This document shows positions 1 through 11,094 of a DNA stretch of 64,000 bases, piece by piece. Positions within the stretch are counted from its first letter, which is position 1; the number at the start of each line of letters is the position of its first letter. A program made the translations under genes and the position numbers. Origin of the DNA: Diploptera punctata (lineage: Eukaryota; Arthropoda; Insecta; Blattodea; Blaberidae); the NCBI GenBank assembly GCA_030220185.1, contig JASPKZ010007425.1, forward strand, positions 124,001-188,000, written 5' to 3'. Under the pieces are notes generated by a model. The model was given only the letters and a program-made list of their open reading frames with translations, was not told the DNA's origin and did not search any database.

Positions 1-239
1 CCAAACACCTGTTATCAATTCAAGAAAAAATTATATAAACGTTATGAATCAGATTATCATAATTATAATTTTAATTATATATATACGCACACACAGAATG
101 CAGCAAATAACATCGCCAACAGAGACGAGATAGTATATTGAGATATGTTGATAATTTTAATAAGGTTCCAATGTCCGGAAGTGATATATTTTCACACTAT
201 GAGTAGTTAATTATGTCTCAAGAAGATCATTGTTAGTTC
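1..239. other. No recognisable feature
   Basis: AT-rich sequence with a short AT run near 78-85. I see no coding frame or repeat that I recognise. Confidence 0.5.
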
Positions 240-645
240 GAAGGATTTAAGGATTCATTACTTGAAACAACTCACAGGTATGGAACCCATGATACGTGGC
301 TTCGCAACGGAATGACTGCAACACGACGGAGCTCCAGCTCACTGCGATGTCTATGATGAGACATTTGGATACCAGGTATCCTGATGGATGGATTGGAAGA
401 GGGGACCAGTCCCAAGGCCTCCGATATCACCTGAACTTAACCCTCTCCACTACGTTTTGAAGGGCGACATGTAACAGTCTGTTTATCAGACTCCAGTAGA
501 GTCATGTATAGCCCGAATCCAGGCTGCTACAGAAATAACTCAAGCGAGGCCAGGAGTATTTGAACGTGTGCACCAATCACTACACCATCGATGTTCGTTC
601 CGCAATGAGATTGGAGATGGATATTTTGAAAACTTGATGTGACTG
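240..645 (+). pseudogene. Decayed DDE transposase, C-terminal half
   Basis: A broken reading frame preserves the catalytic-core pattern of a common arthropod DDE transposase family. The segment LQHDGAPAHC (316-345) matches the second-aspartate motif QQDGAPAH. A WIGRG stretch and a PPISPELNPL stretch follow, where the family has PPRSPDLTPLD. A VYQTPVES segment and a C-terminal GVFERVHQSL segment end at EIGDGYFENL (stop near 643). The parts fall in more than one frame with internal stops, so it cannot be active. The N-terminal DNA-binding half is absent. The family assignment rests on motif recall. A related relic on the other strand is at 23525-25545. Confidence 0.6.
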
Positions 646-1248
646 TGACAGTGTTGTCAAGTATTGAATCTTGAAATCCAACTGACGGAACTCTTGAGAA
701 GTTAGCTACCGATAGTGTAAAACGCATCTTTTCCGGACATCGGCACCTCATTACAAATTATAAACATATCTAAATATATATAACCTCACCTTCGTTATGG
801 GTGTTTTTTGCAACACTCTGTATATAATTTGAAGTGGGATGAAATGCTTTATCAATTCTTCCTACATCTATACATATTACCTTAATTTTCAGTTTAGGTG
901 TGTGTTGTTTGACATGGCTGGCCATGCTATCAGACTAAGGATATTAGATATATAAAATTTACACCTGGTCATGGAGATTCTATATTCACAGACGAACACA
1001 TCAGTTGTCTAGAATTAGAGCGCTCTCAATGCAACTTTATACTTCGACAATCTTGCCCTTGAAAACCAGCGGGTATAAGACTTACCACATGAAATTTCAT
1101 ATTCAAGTTTTTTTATGACCAAGCTTTCAGCTGAAGGAAAACCATGCAGTATTAAAACCCATATGATATGTGACCTAAGCTTTAGGCGAAAGTAAACATA
1201 GCAGTTTTAAACACTATATATGGAATATATCCTAAGCTTAGGCCTATA
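646..1248. other. No gene seen; probable 3' flank of the transposase relic
   Basis: The sequence after the transposase relic up to about 830 (ending near a GGGTGTTTTTTGCAACACTC motif) may be the end of that element. The rest is AT-rich and unrecognised. Confidence 0.3.
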
Positions 1249-1357
1249 TAATAATAATAGCTTTATTTTACCTGGCAGAGTTAAGGCCTTAAGGCCTTGT
1301 CTACCACTCAACCAGGTTTAAAAAAATACAAAAGAAAAGTCTTAAATCTAAATTACA

Positions 1358-1400
<43 letters not shown>
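1249..1400 (-). repeat. LINE family F 3' tail fragment with (AT)n
   Basis: Read on the minus strand, the segment has the block AAGGCCTTAAGGCCTTAACT, then a CTGCCAGG/AAAATAAAGC stretch and an ATT-repeat tail. The same block, diverged, follows LINE coding sequence at 2405-2696 and recurs weakly at 22745-22900. I infer a 5'-truncated LINE 3' end. An (AT)n run of about 40 bp (1363-1402) sits at its inner end. Confidence 0.5.
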
Positions 1401-1406
<6 letters not shown>

Positions 1407-1439
1407 GATTACAAGTTATGAATACAATACAATTAATAT

Positions 1440-2267
1440 TTATCACTGTTCCTACCAGAGTTTTGTGGTTTTTACCCTGGTTGTAGAGATAATGCTGGAA
1501 CATTTCGTCGATGAACCACATTCGGTTTCTTATTGAAGATATACTATACCAGTGTCTACGCCTAACGTTTCAAAACTGCTAATGTATTAAGTAAATCTCC
1601 CTTTTCAGATATACATTTATTTTATTTGAAGTGTAGAAATATAAAACTCATAGGGGAACGTTATTTCACGCATACGTTTCTGCTTTTTGCAGTGTCATAG
1701 TTCTTTGAGAATCCATGGAAATGTATCATTATTTCATACTTATAAATAAACTCCATTTTACACAGCCCTGTTTACTGCAAGTATCACGAACACGGTATCT
1801 TAAAAGTTAGCCCTGAGCAAATTGCCTATTAAGACTGTAACATTCTCTTTCTGTATATAAACGAGTTGTTTAGGAATTTCTCCACGAATCCAATAATATA
1901 ACTTTGTGATTGTAAAACTTCCGAATTAAGTTCTGTATTGAACATCGTTAAAATTTAGTAAAAGAAAAAGATAACCATAGTTTCCAGGAAATTGAAGAAA
2001 GAGAGAGGTATATAAGAGTAAATAAAAACTTTCAATTCGAAGAAATGCAAGAACGTATATCACAGTAATTACCCAAATAATCTTTATTGTAACGTAACCT
2101 GAACATTGTTTTTCGAATTATAAACAAAATTGAGTCTCAACACACAGCAGTTGGATTACAATATGCTCACGTTGTGATTATTTATCTACAGGGTATTATT
2201 CTGCAGTTATATTTCTCCTTACTTCTCGGGTTTTGTCCAAGTAAAACTGTAATAATAATAGTGATGA
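1440..2267. other. No recognisable feature
   Basis: AT-rich, non-coding in all frames. I see no repeat family shared with the rest of the window. Confidence 0.4.
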
Positions 2268-2269
2268 TG

Positions 2270-2328
<59 letters not shown>
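2268..2328. repeat. (AAT)n microsatellite
   Basis: About 20 copies of AAT preceded by a few TGA/TAA variants. It lies near LINE F remains and may mark a lost retroelement 3' end. Confidence 0.9.
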
Positions 2329-2329
<1 letters not shown>

Positions 2330-2404
2330 GAATGAAAGAAATTTGGGCTCAAAGGAAACGCCTCTAAGTACTTTGCGTAGTCCTACATGGGCTCATCCGC
2401 AATC

Positions 2405-3012
2405 AAAAAAAAACGATAATGCTTTATTTTAGGTGGCAGAGTTAAGGCCATAAGGCCTTCTTTTCCATTCAAGCATCGAATAGTAGAATTATACAAAAAT
2501 TATATACATATTACAATTTTACGATATTGTTAAAATACAGACTAAACAAAATGCAATGATGATGTGATCTAATACCAGCTAACACTAACAAAAAACATAG
2601 ATTATATTAAAATTACAATGATATCGAATAAAGTAAGTAGCTTCCTAGATGAGTATTAATGGAATGCTCTATATAGTTGTTATGCAGTTAATGTTTTCAT
2701 TGTGTCAAACTTAAGATATCAGTTAATTTGGATTTAAATAATGATAGCGATTGACAGTCCCTGACATGACTGGGAAGTGAGTTCCATGCTCTAGTCATAG
2801 ATATTGTGTAAGATTCAGAATATAGACATGTCCTGTGCAGTGGTATCAAAAGTAAAGAAGATTCTTTTGATCTTGTTCCTAAATTGTGATGAGTCGATAA
2901 ATTTTGAAAACGTGTTGTTAAATAACTTGGTAAATATGTGTGCAGAATTTGGAATAATAAGGTATAAGAATGTAAAGTTCTTCTTGCCATTGGCTCTCAG
3001 CGGTGGAACACA
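2405..3012 (-). pseudogene. LINE family F, C-terminal fragment plus 3' UTR
   Basis: An open minus-strand frame (2990 to 2697, about 97 residues) carries the typical C-terminal tail of CR1/Jockey-group retrotransposon polyproteins: RRTLHSYTLLFQILHTY, TTRFQNLSTHHNLGTRS, then a WNSLPSHVRDCQSLSLFKSK block. The reverse transcriptase core is missing, so this is a 5'-truncated copy. Downstream on the minus strand comes a 3' UTR ending in the same CTTATGGCCTTAACTCTGCC block as the fragment at 1249. Sequence further 5' (3016-3201) is not clearly related. Non-LTR class is fairly sure; clade is not. Confidence 0.6.
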
Positions 3013-3603
3013 TGATTATATTAAGGCTGTAATCTGAAGAACATTTTCCAGGCTGAAAGACAGGGATCGATACTCCGCCGTGAAAGCCTTTATTCTACTG
3101 TAAGGTTGTGATGTTGGGAACCGATTAATAAAGCAATAAACTGTGCACTCGTGTCCTACATGGTTCAAGAAATGAGATGAGGTGAAGACCCCATTATCCA
3201 AGATCTATTATATGTATGGATGCCGGCTGAGATGACCTGTTGCACCATCAGATGGGCAGATTAAATAAAATGGAACGTAGTGAATGGTATGAGTACGGAG
3301 GAATAATGGAACGACGTTTTTGGCTAGGAAAAACCGGATAAGCCCTAGAATGTCTACCTTGACTTCAATTGGTTCACCACACACCCCGCATGGAGTGACC
3401 AAGAAGCAAACTTATTTCCCAGAGGTGGAGAGCTTGTGTCAAGCAGTTGCGACAGGAGCATCACGATATCTCCTTGTTCAACTAAACTTGATCCCCATTC
3501 CGTGTATGGAATTGCAGTAGGAATCATTACTATGAATTAATGGAAGGAGGCCAAGGTCATGGAGGTTGTGCTCTATTAGGCAGCAGAATAACAGGATTTG
3601 TCT
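3013..3603. other. Unassigned, more GC-rich stretch
   Basis: Short open frames of 61-66 codons on both strands match nothing I recognise. It separates LINE F (left) from LINE B copy 1 (right). Confidence 0.35.
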
Positions 3604-4284
3604 TCTTCTTCTTCACTTCACGGGCTAGTCAAAATACCTGTTCCGCCTCACAGTTGTTCTGTCCATCTTTTTACTGTTCTTCCTACATTCTTTGAACATC
3701 TTGTCTTATAGTTAAATGCTGCTTTTTGTAATCTTGTTACATTCATTCTTTCTACATGTCTAAACCATTTTTCTCTATATATTTTGATTTTATCATTTAA
3801 TGGATATATATATATATATATATATTTAACTCTGTTCATATATCTTCATTCTTTAACCGATCCATTCTTGTGCAGCCATTTTTCTTCTAAGGAAGTACGT
3901 TTCTACACTTTGTAATTTTTTGGTCATTACCCAAGTTTCACTCCCATAAAGTAATGCAGGAACTGCCAATATTTCATTTGAAATCTTGACAGTTTCACAT
4001 TTACATCTTTCAGTTTTTGTGTTTATAGTAAAATTACAAGTAAAATAAATACAATTTGTTACCTGTTCTAGTGGTTTGTTGTCTATTATGATTTTTGATC
4101 TTGTATGTTCACTTCCCAAAATGCCATTATTTTCGTTTTTCCTTTGACATTTTAAAATTATGTTCTTAGCATATCTGATTCAATTGATGTAAAGAGTACT
4201 GTAAATGATTTTCATTTTCTTGAATAATAACTACATCGTCAACATACATTAAAACATTTAATATTTTAGAATAGTCCATTCTTA
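3604..4284 (-). pseudogene. LINE family B copy 1, 3' portion (split by Harbinger)
   Basis: Minus-strand remains of an RTE-like LINE. From the 5' side: a YVDDVVIIQENENHLQYS segment (the FADD-box of reverse transcriptase, with V for A), a SKIIIDNKPLEQVTN segment, a LLYGSETWVMTKKLQSVET block, then EKWFRHVERMNVTRLQKAAF near 3700-3790. All match the better preserved copy at 23743-24997. Several frame breaks make it non-functional. Its 3' end (3604-3652) has the family's GGCGGAACAGG and GAA-rich tail. The copy resumes at 5999-6115 beyond the inserted Harbinger element. Confidence 0.75.
3802..3829. repeat. (AT)n microsatellite inside LINE B coding sequence
   Basis: The AT run lies where other family B copies encode a short N-I-Y-P run, so it appears to have grown from that codon run. 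The frame reads as repeated I-Y. Confidence 0.8.
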
Positions 4285-4652
4285 AGGTACGTACACATAT
4301 GCGCGCCGCGCGCGCGCGGCGCGTGTTATGTTCATCGAAATTATTAATTTCAACGAACCTCCTGCGATCCATAGGAAACCCACAAACCTTCAGTAGACAT
4401 TTTGCAGAGCAGGTGTAAGCAACCATGTCTGTTCCCTTTCCGTTCTCCCGCTTGTCCTGCATTCTTTCCCAAAATAGGGACATTTTTTTTAAATGCCGCG
4501 GGACGCGGGACAAATTGTTAAAAATCGGGACTGTCCCGCCAAAATCGGGACGTCTGGTCACGCTTATTACTTATTACATCTTATAACTTTATTTATACTT
4601 TTTCAAATATTATAGCATTAAAGGAATTTAAAAAAATATATGATTTGTATAT

Positions 4653-5001
4653 CCATCCATAGTAATTCTGCCCGAAGGCGGTCCTTCACTGAAATCATAG
4701 CATTGTCATGCTATGCTTGCAGCTTTACTAGGGAATTGTGTAGGTGTGGTAGCTTCCCGTTGCTTTCCACACCGGTGAAGGATGATGAGATGATGATGAT
4801 ATGATAATGATAAGGATGATGATGATGGCCATATGATTTCGGGGACCGTTTGGGCCTTAAAGTTTTCCTGACATTTGTCTTACAGGTGAGGAAAAAACCC
4901 CGATAAAAACCTCACCCAGAAAAACTGCCCCGACCGGGGATTGAACCCGGGCCCCGCTGCGTGACAAGGCAGCACGCTACATCGAGACTACAGCGGTGGA
5001 C
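4653..5001 (-). mobile_element. tRNA-derived SINE, family S2 (tail type a)
   Basis: On the minus strand the element starts TCCACCGCTGTAGTCTC, has an A-box-like segment and a B box (CCCGGGTTCAATCCCCGG), then a conserved body with CTGTAAGACAAATGTCAGGA and GGTCCCCGAAATCATATGGC. It ends with CAGAATTACTATGGATGGA. A 13-bp target duplication, ATGATTTGTATAT, flanks it (4640-4652 and 5002-5014). That shows LINE-driven insertion into the Harbinger. A nearly identical copy is at 9227-9561. Confidence 0.85.
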
Positions 5002-5601
5002 ATGATTTGTATATATATGTTTAAAATTATTAAGAATCTATCTCACCATAACATGGCCTTAATTTTTAATAAAAATGTACATGATTATTATACTAGAGGT
5101 TGTACTTTATTGCACAAAGATACTAGTTTCTAAAAAAAGGTATAAAAGGGATTCGTTATGCATTAATCAACCATTAAATTAACTACTTACCTATTGAATA
5201 TCAACATTTCACGAATGTTAAACTTTTTTCTAATTGTATTAAAAAATATTTTTTCTCATCGCTTTCTTAGTTAATTTTGTTAATTTTATTATTATTAATA
5301 TTATCCTGTTTAAATATTGTATTTATATGTGTATATATATTGTGCATCTATAGTAGTTTGTATTACTTAAACTTATGCCTGAATTTGTTTTCTTGCTTTT
5401 ATTGTTAATTTTTTTATGGCCATTATTTTTTGTATATTGCCCCTTAACATGAGCAGTCTTGCTCTTGGAGTCTTTGAAGAGATAAATAAATAATTAGCAA
5501 TAAATGTGTTTATATATTGTATTGTTTTGTGATACTTCATACATAATATTATGAAATGAACGTCTTAAATAAATAATGTTTTCTAAATAATTCTAATTTA
5601 T

Positions 5602-5772
5602 TTATACAATTACAGTACACAAAAAAAAAAAAAAACACATATCATTGAAAAAAAAACAGGCATCTCCTTTCAATGATTTTTTAAAATGATCCTTATGTTG
5701 TGGATCCCACAATAATTGCTTGCTTCTATAAATGTCAACAAGTTTTAACACGTTTTCCTCTGACCACTCCAT
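5602..5772 (-). pseudogene. MADF-domain fragment of a Harbinger accessory protein
   Basis: The minus-strand frame from the methionine at 5772 reads MEWSEENVLKLVDIYRSKQL followed by LWDPQHKDHFKK. This is the first half of a MADF (Myb/SANT-like) DNA-binding domain: the W-x(n)-L-x-x-IY and LWDPxHxDY-like landmarks are all present. After about 35 residues it degenerates into a poly-F/C run at an A-rich tract, so the second half is lost. In PIF/Harbinger elements a MADF/Myb-like protein works with the transposase in the nucleus. Start choice: the ATG directly before the domain. The frame is open upstream to 5946, but that part is the GC-rich subterminal repeat. Confidence 0.6.
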
Positions 5773-5998
5773 ACTCAAATAATAGGTGCGCACCGAAAGC
5801 AACGAACCTCCCAGGTACCCGTCCAAATCTAAACAGCGAACCATCAAAGTGTTCGTGGAAAAACCGACAATGAGTGGATCGTGGTGAGAGACGCGCGCGC
5901 GGTGGTTCGCGCGCACCTTAAAACCCCGTCCAAATCTGACGAACATGGTGCGGCGCGCGCGCCGTTCGTGTTTGCGGCGCGCAGGTGTGTACGTACCT

Positions 5999-6115
5999 TT
6001 ATACCTACATTAACATTACGTTTCTAATTTTGGATGATGTCATTAATATATAAATTAAAAAGGGTAGGTGATAAACTAAATTTATGTAAAAAAGAAAATA
6101 ATTTTTTTCTGACAC
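5999..6115 (-). pseudogene. LINE family B copy 1, upstream fragment beyond the Harbinger
   Basis: On the minus strand this encodes SLSPTLFNLYINDIIQN, the reverse transcriptase segment just before the YxDD box. It is identical in layout to the copy at 23743-24997. It joins in register to the segment ending at 4284 once the Harbinger and one TTA are removed. Homology fades beyond about 6110. Confidence 0.75.
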
Positions 6116-6404
6116 ACTGCTTATAAAAAAAAGAACAGTGTCTATGGTGTTCACAACTCTACGTGTGTATAGAGGTGACGAACAATGAAATCATACTGTT
6201 CTTCCTGTTGTTTACTATTATGTACAAGCTTTCGCCCTGTTAAATTGGTAGTTGGCTTGAAGTCACTTCACTCTATCGGAACAATGGTCACTTATGTAAA
6301 GGAAAAAATAGGATGTGTTAGAAAATATAATCATGATACGAACATTCTGTTGAATCAGAGGATTAAGTTTCAGAGAGCAATTAAACAATTCTTATATACT
6401 TCCT
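6116..6404. other. No gene seen
   Basis: Contains a 79-codon plus-strand frame (6185-6424) with no recognisable motif. It may be more decayed LINE sequence. Confidence 0.3.
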
Positions 6405-6580
6405 CGTCACGTCCAGGAAGCTGAGATGGATAGGTCATGTATCTTGAATGAGAGTGGAAGCGCAATCAAAACATTAAAGTGAAACCTTTGGAAAGAAGCC
6501 TTGATGTAGGTAGTTGAATAATATTCCAATTCATCCTATGAAGAATAATAGGAGTATTTGGATGACCTATTGAATTAGAC
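6405..6580 (+). pseudogene. LINE C-terminal scrap
   Basis: Translation gives a RLRWIGHVS-R-like block followed by a broken K-x-x-G-like region. This is the usual LINE C-terminal R-RLRW-GHV-RM motif. Too short and decayed to place in a family. Confidence 0.35.
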
Positions 6581-6854
6581 AATTGATTAAGATTTATTCC
6601 CCTCTAGTTGTAACAAATAAATAATAATAAGAGATAACTAAAGGTGGGAAGTAAAGTGTTAGTCAGTCGAGTGGGCTTCATTGTTGAAATTAAGTCTCCA
6701 ATTTCAAGTCTGTCTACTTGTACAATATCTAATCTATTTTTTATTTTATTAAACTCTGTTCTTTATACACATTTTTGAGAATTCTGAAGTAATGAAGCTA
6801 TTGAGGTTGTTCTCATCAAAATATTTTTGAAAATTTTACAGATCTTCACCGATC

Positions 6855-6923
6855 CTATCTAGTAGACCCTCGAACTTCCAGCTTGTAGCGCAGTTCCTTA
6901 ACCACTACGCTACGGCGTGCCCC
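6855..6923 (-). mobile_element. tRNA-like SINE head (fragment)
   Basis: On the minus strand there is an A-box-like CGTAGCGTAGTGGTTAAGG and a B-box-like GAAGTTCGAGGGTC about 30 bp further. The spacing fits a Pol III promoter of a tRNA-derived SINE. I could not delimit the body. It is not a functional tRNA as far as I can fold it. Confidence 0.45.
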
Positions 6924-7241
6924 TGTTCGGTCTCATAAATAACAGAAAATCTACTTTCTTGCTGAGTTTTCATATTTGTGATAACAGCGTTCCTTGAGTG
7001 TGTTTTAAGTTAACTTAAAGAGAAGTGTTTTCATTCATGTTAGCAGTTGTTAGATTTAATACTTGTCTGTGTTTGAAGAACATTTTTAGTCGATATTCTT
7101 CGACACTAAATGTGAACGGATGTAATGTCAAAACATGTTTTGTGGTTCCATGAAAAGTATGTAAATGGGATTACAAATGCTTTGGATGGAACATTGAGAA
7201 TGATTAAAAGGTTTGTCACGAATTTCCTTTAATAAAATACT

Positions 7242-7583
7242 GCATGGCGCGACAGGCCTAGAAGGCCATTGGCCAACCAGACGGCTGCTGGCCTCGCATC
7301 TACATATGTTGATCACAGAGGTAGACGATCATCCTGCTAGTATAGGGGTGACGTGTGGTCAGCATGTCGGGTCCCCCAGATATTATAGCTGGTGTTCTCA
7401 ACCTTGAGCCGCTACTTACTGTAGCTACCCAAATGTCCCACGATGCTGGGTGGGCACCGGTCCCAAACTGGCCGAAATCTGAAAGAATATTTCTCCCCCC
7501 CCATGGAGACTTGAACCAACGCAAGTCCCGTAGCTCTACGCAGAGGCCTCTTACCTTAACCACTCGGCTACGGCGCGGGACAC
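7242..7583 (-). mobile_element. tRNA-derived SINE, family S3
   Basis: On the minus strand: a head with A box GTAGCCGAGTGGTTAAGG (the tRNA-Ser/Leu style) and B box GGTTCAAGTCTCC. A G-run follows, then a non-coding body with GGACCCGACATGCTGACC and a tail near GGCCTTCTAGGCCTGTCGCG. The short open frames across it are by-products. A more decayed relative is probably at 53965-54300. I could not find a clear target duplication. Confidence 0.7.
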
Positions 7584-7626
7584 TTACTCTAATACTCTCA
7601 CGAAATTTCAGAGTTTTTCAAACCTC

Positions 7627-7628
<2 letters not shown>

Positions 7629-7662
<34 letters not shown>
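7629..7662. repeat. (AT)n microsatellite
   Basis: Uninterrupted AT dinucleotide run. Confidence 0.85.
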
Positions 7663-7666
<4 letters not shown>

Positions 7667-7774
7667 GTCAAATTGGTAATTAAATAAAATATATATTCGT
7701 AACTCTGGATTTATATTTCATTGATATTTCCCTAACTTTAATATTCTTTAATATAAAATTGAGTTATAATAGTC

Positions 7775-7975
7775 TAATGTCCAGCGAATGGAAGAGGATC
7801 GGCAACCAAAATCTGTTTTTGAATGGAAACCTGAGGACAGACGAGCAGAGGAAGACCTAAACCTGCTGGGGTCAGGGAATATGTTTATACAAGAAAGAGA
7901 AACATCTACAACCAGGAGATTGGATGGACCGACAAAATTGGCTATTAGGAATCTGACGATGTCAAAACATTAATC
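7775..7975 (+). pseudogene. LINE C-terminal scrap
   Basis: The frame reads RMEEDRQPKSVFEWKPEDRR, resembling the RM-x-x-R-x-P-K-x-x-L-E-W segment at the C-terminus of RTE-like LINEs. It lacks everything upstream. Confidence 0.45.
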
Positions 7976-8064
7976 AACCGATGATCTATCTATATATAGT
8001 CTAAAAGCTTAGTATTACGAAATTAGCCGAGTTTGTTTGTTATATATATGCCTTTTAACGTTCT

Positions 8065-8300
8065 AACTCACTGGCACTACCGCACCCATAGGTTCATGGC
8101 CGCGCGGACATTCAGCTCTCCATACATTCCTATCCTGAGTTAATGGTTTCCAATCATTCTCTGTATAATATAATTCCCTCAAATCATAGTTAATGTTAAT
8201 CTCCTACCTCATTCTTGGTCTACCAACTAGGGGTTTTCCCGCTGATTTTCCTATAAGAAGCTTCCATGCACCAATTTCATTCCAGGCTCTACAGGGCGGA
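8065..8300 (-). pseudogene. LINE family A fragment (A1), 3' end
   Basis: Minus-strand match to the C-terminal coding end and 3' terminus of family A: the GGCCGCGCGGACATNNAGCT block and the GGTCTACCAACT-GG block (as read on plus) are shared with 17222, 44343, 55845 and 56634. It has indels that break the frame. The TAAG-type tail is reduced to a single unit. Confidence 0.7.
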
Positions 8301-9049
8301 TTGTTTTCATCAAAACAAAACTTGGCGTATATCAATCAATTGAAAAATTATGGCCGAGCTATTAACTGGCAAAATCGGGCTATTAGATGTAGTACTTCAC
8401 TTGACATGAAAATTTATAAATCGCTCTATTGGTAGCAATTTCGATGATTGGAAACGAAACTCATATTAGATTAAAACGAAGAAGGCATTTTCCAAAAAAT
8501 CAATAAAATCCTATCATTAGAAGTTGTGATTTATCTGAACCCGAATTTAAAATAGCTCATTGTATTCCTTTTGTTCCGACATTTTTAAATAAGTTGGTAT
8601 CAGAAATTCAGATTCTCAAATTTAACAACATGAATATATTCCGCAAACCGCAAAATGTGAACATAAATTAGACTTGATTAGGAATTTACGTACTTCCTGC
8701 TGGACGGACTTATCTATCATTAAAATCTATGGCCGGCATCTATAGGATAATTTACCTCTGAATAGGTGATATGTTTCTCACTTTACCTTAGTAGTATAAC
8801 GTCACATATTATAGGTACCTTTACTTGCTCCAAACACCCGGGCCTTATTGGAACAGGGCCTGTCGGGAGAGGATTTTCAACTGTGAATAACAACATAAAC
8901 TTCTATGACAACACAAATAAATGGAGGATCTCCCTAGTTCAGCTTAATAGCAAGACCACATCCGTGATAACAAGACATTAAGGACAAAGCACAAAATTTG
9001 TTCATACATTCATACTAAACACGGCCAATATGATGATTGTGAATATCAG
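8301..9049. other. No recognisable feature
   Basis: Frames of 71-80 codons carry no motif. No shared repeat noticed. Confidence 0.4.
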
Positions 9050-9215
9050 TTCCTGTTCGGGGACAATTTGTAACTTAAAATTTCCCAACATTTGTTTTAC
9101 TATTGAGCAATAAACGCCGAAGAAACCAGGGAAGATGTCCCGATTAGGGATCTAACCTGGACCCACTGTATGCAAGGCAACATTGCTACTCCGATACCAC
9201 AGGGGTGGAGAATAA
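9050..9215 (-). mobile_element. Old, diverged SINE S2 copy
   Basis: Same order as S2 on the minus strand: a degenerate CCACCCCTGTGGTATCGGAG start, a tRNA-like head with CCAGGTTAGATCCCTAATCG, then a weak match to the body including GGACAATTTG near 9060. About 70-80% similar by eye, so older than the neighbouring copy. Confidence 0.55.
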
Positions 9216-9226
9216 CAACAATAATA

Positions 9227-9561
9227 CCCTTCCATAGTAATTCTGCCCGAAGGCAGGTCCTTCACTGCAATCATGCAATTTTCATGCTACGTTTGCAGCT
9301 TTACTAGGGAATTGTAGATCTGGTAACTTCCCATTGCTTTCCACACCTGTGAAGGATGATGATGATGATGATTAGGGTGACGATGATGGCCATATGATTT
9401 CGGGGACCGTTTGGGCCTTAAAGTTTTCCTGACATTTGTCTTACAGGTGAGGAAAAAACCCGTTAAAAACCTCACCCAGAAAAACTGGCCCGACCGGGGA
9501 TCGAATTCTGGCCCGCTGCGTGACAAGGCAGCACGCTACCCCGAGACCACAGCGGTGGACT
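9227..9561 (-). mobile_element. tRNA-derived SINE, family S2 (tail type a)
   Basis: Near-copy of 4653-5001, with the same head, body and AGAATTACTATGGAAGG-type end. An 11-bp target duplication, CAACAATAATA, flanks it at 9216-9226 and 9562-9572. It contains an internal GAT-repeat expansion near 9356-9372, at the same place as the GATGAT-rich stretch of the other copy. Confidence 0.85.
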
Positions 9562-9572
9562 CAACAATAATA

Positions 9573-11094
9573 TAAGTGTTAATAATATTAATACTAACGA
9601 TAATAATCTGGATGTCATATAATTAATAGAAACAAGAGAATTGCAATGGTATGTTCATGTAAATACAAAGCTAGATAATGACTATGAATCATTAGTATGT
9701 AATGGATGTGAACAGATAAAGTGGAAAGTTCTATATACAGATTGAAGGTGCAAATGATTGCTACAGGATCAGAACCGTTTCAACTGATGCAAAGAGAGGA
9801 AATGACATTAATTATTAAGACGACGTCTGAAGCTGTCATCGGAATTGACTGATTGCTTTATACTGTCATGATATAGTTTTTGGCCAAAATAAATGAAGGT
9901 TTAATTCTGTGCCGAGGAACATGAAAATGTAAGCACCTATCTGAACATTTGAAGTTAATGAGATTGTGAGGGCATTATGTTTCTTTCTGCTTTGTTCTGT
10001 TTGTGAAAATATTGTTGTTATTACTTACTCTACGTTCTTCTAACCATGTGCATGAAGTTATTGTTGAGAAGTATTTTTAATATTGGGGCAGTATTTTGAA
10101 GGCGGCAGTTATTTTAGTCAGCTGGGTTCACTTTTTTAATTGATATCAGTTGTTGATTGCCCTACCTGGGTAGCTAGTCGGTTCCTGTAGTCTAGAGTGA
10201 GCGCTGAGATCTTCATCTCCTATATGGGTCGGAAGGAGAAATGCGTAGAAGCATACAGTAGTATATAATTAAATTACTTTGTCTCTTTTCGTTGACAAAC
10301 TTTACACTTCATAAAATAAACTTTTCTTTTAAGGCCTTCGATATCTGAAACTTATTAGGACTCGAGCTATCAAATCATTTACAAATTGGATAATTTTTTT
10401 TAAAGTCCGTAATCGTTATTCCGAGACATTTTTTAAGCACAATTTAGATATCCTCTCCACGAACTGTTACGTGTAAGTTAATTTGTCCTCGCGAGTTTCA
10501 CATCGACGTCAGGACCTTTTATTCCCTTATATGGTCGTACACCCTAACTCTGATATTGATTGGTTAGAATTTCAATCACATGTCTCCTAGGGGCGTAATT
10601 GTACTTTTATTAAACTCCCACCTATTTATAATTTCTTCTCACGGTTAACCAGCGTGTTACAGTTTGGCTTCCCACGGTAGTAAATTTTGAAGTATGAAGT
10701 TTTCTCCCCAACGTGATTTTTCAAATTATACCCAGCTTTAGAATTTCAGGTCTAATTAGGGGGCTACACATTTATGACCCCTTTGCATTTAGGTTTTCCA
10801 CCGCTACTCGTGGGAACTTTTACCAATAATATATTTAATTTTCTATTTATTCAGTTGATTATTTGATTATTTAATAATCGTATTTATTGATCACTATACT
10901 AGATTAGGGCCCTCTCTTATACGCTACAATACATCTGGTTGTTGACTCCAAAGATCCGTGGGGAGCTTTGATGCATTAGATTACTTGTTGTGGCGAGGCA
11001 TCTTTTGTATTACATCACTTCTGAAGTGACAACAATAACCTAAATGAGGTGAGTTGAATAATTGAAAATTCTCTTTCATATCTTAATGTTAAGT
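9573..11094. other. No gene seen; possible SINE-head scrap near 10170
   Basis: No coding frame over 60 codons with a motif. The stretch 10160-10250 contains CTGGGTAGCTAGTCGGTT, faintly like an A box, but I see no convincing B box. Confidence 0.35.

Larger units (their letters stand above)
4285..5998. mobile_element. PIF/Harbinger-type DNA transposon, defective
   Basis: The ends are inverted repeats: AGGTACGTACACA at the left (4285) and its complement at the right (5998). They are followed by GC-rich blocks of CG/GC repeats, including a perfect 22-bp palindrome at 4302-4323. The 3-bp TTA at 4282-4284 and 5999-6001 is the target duplication, as expected for PIF/Harbinger. The host LINE reads through from one flank to the other once the element and one TTA are set aside. 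The interior has a MADF-domain fragment (5602-5772, minus), an accessory gene typical of this superfamily, and an inserted SINE (4653-5001). No DDE transposase is recognisable. Confidence 0.8.

Noticed and set aside
7300..7687. Overlapping 87- and 110-codon frames
   Set aside because: They lie across SINE S3 and an AT repeat; no protein motif.
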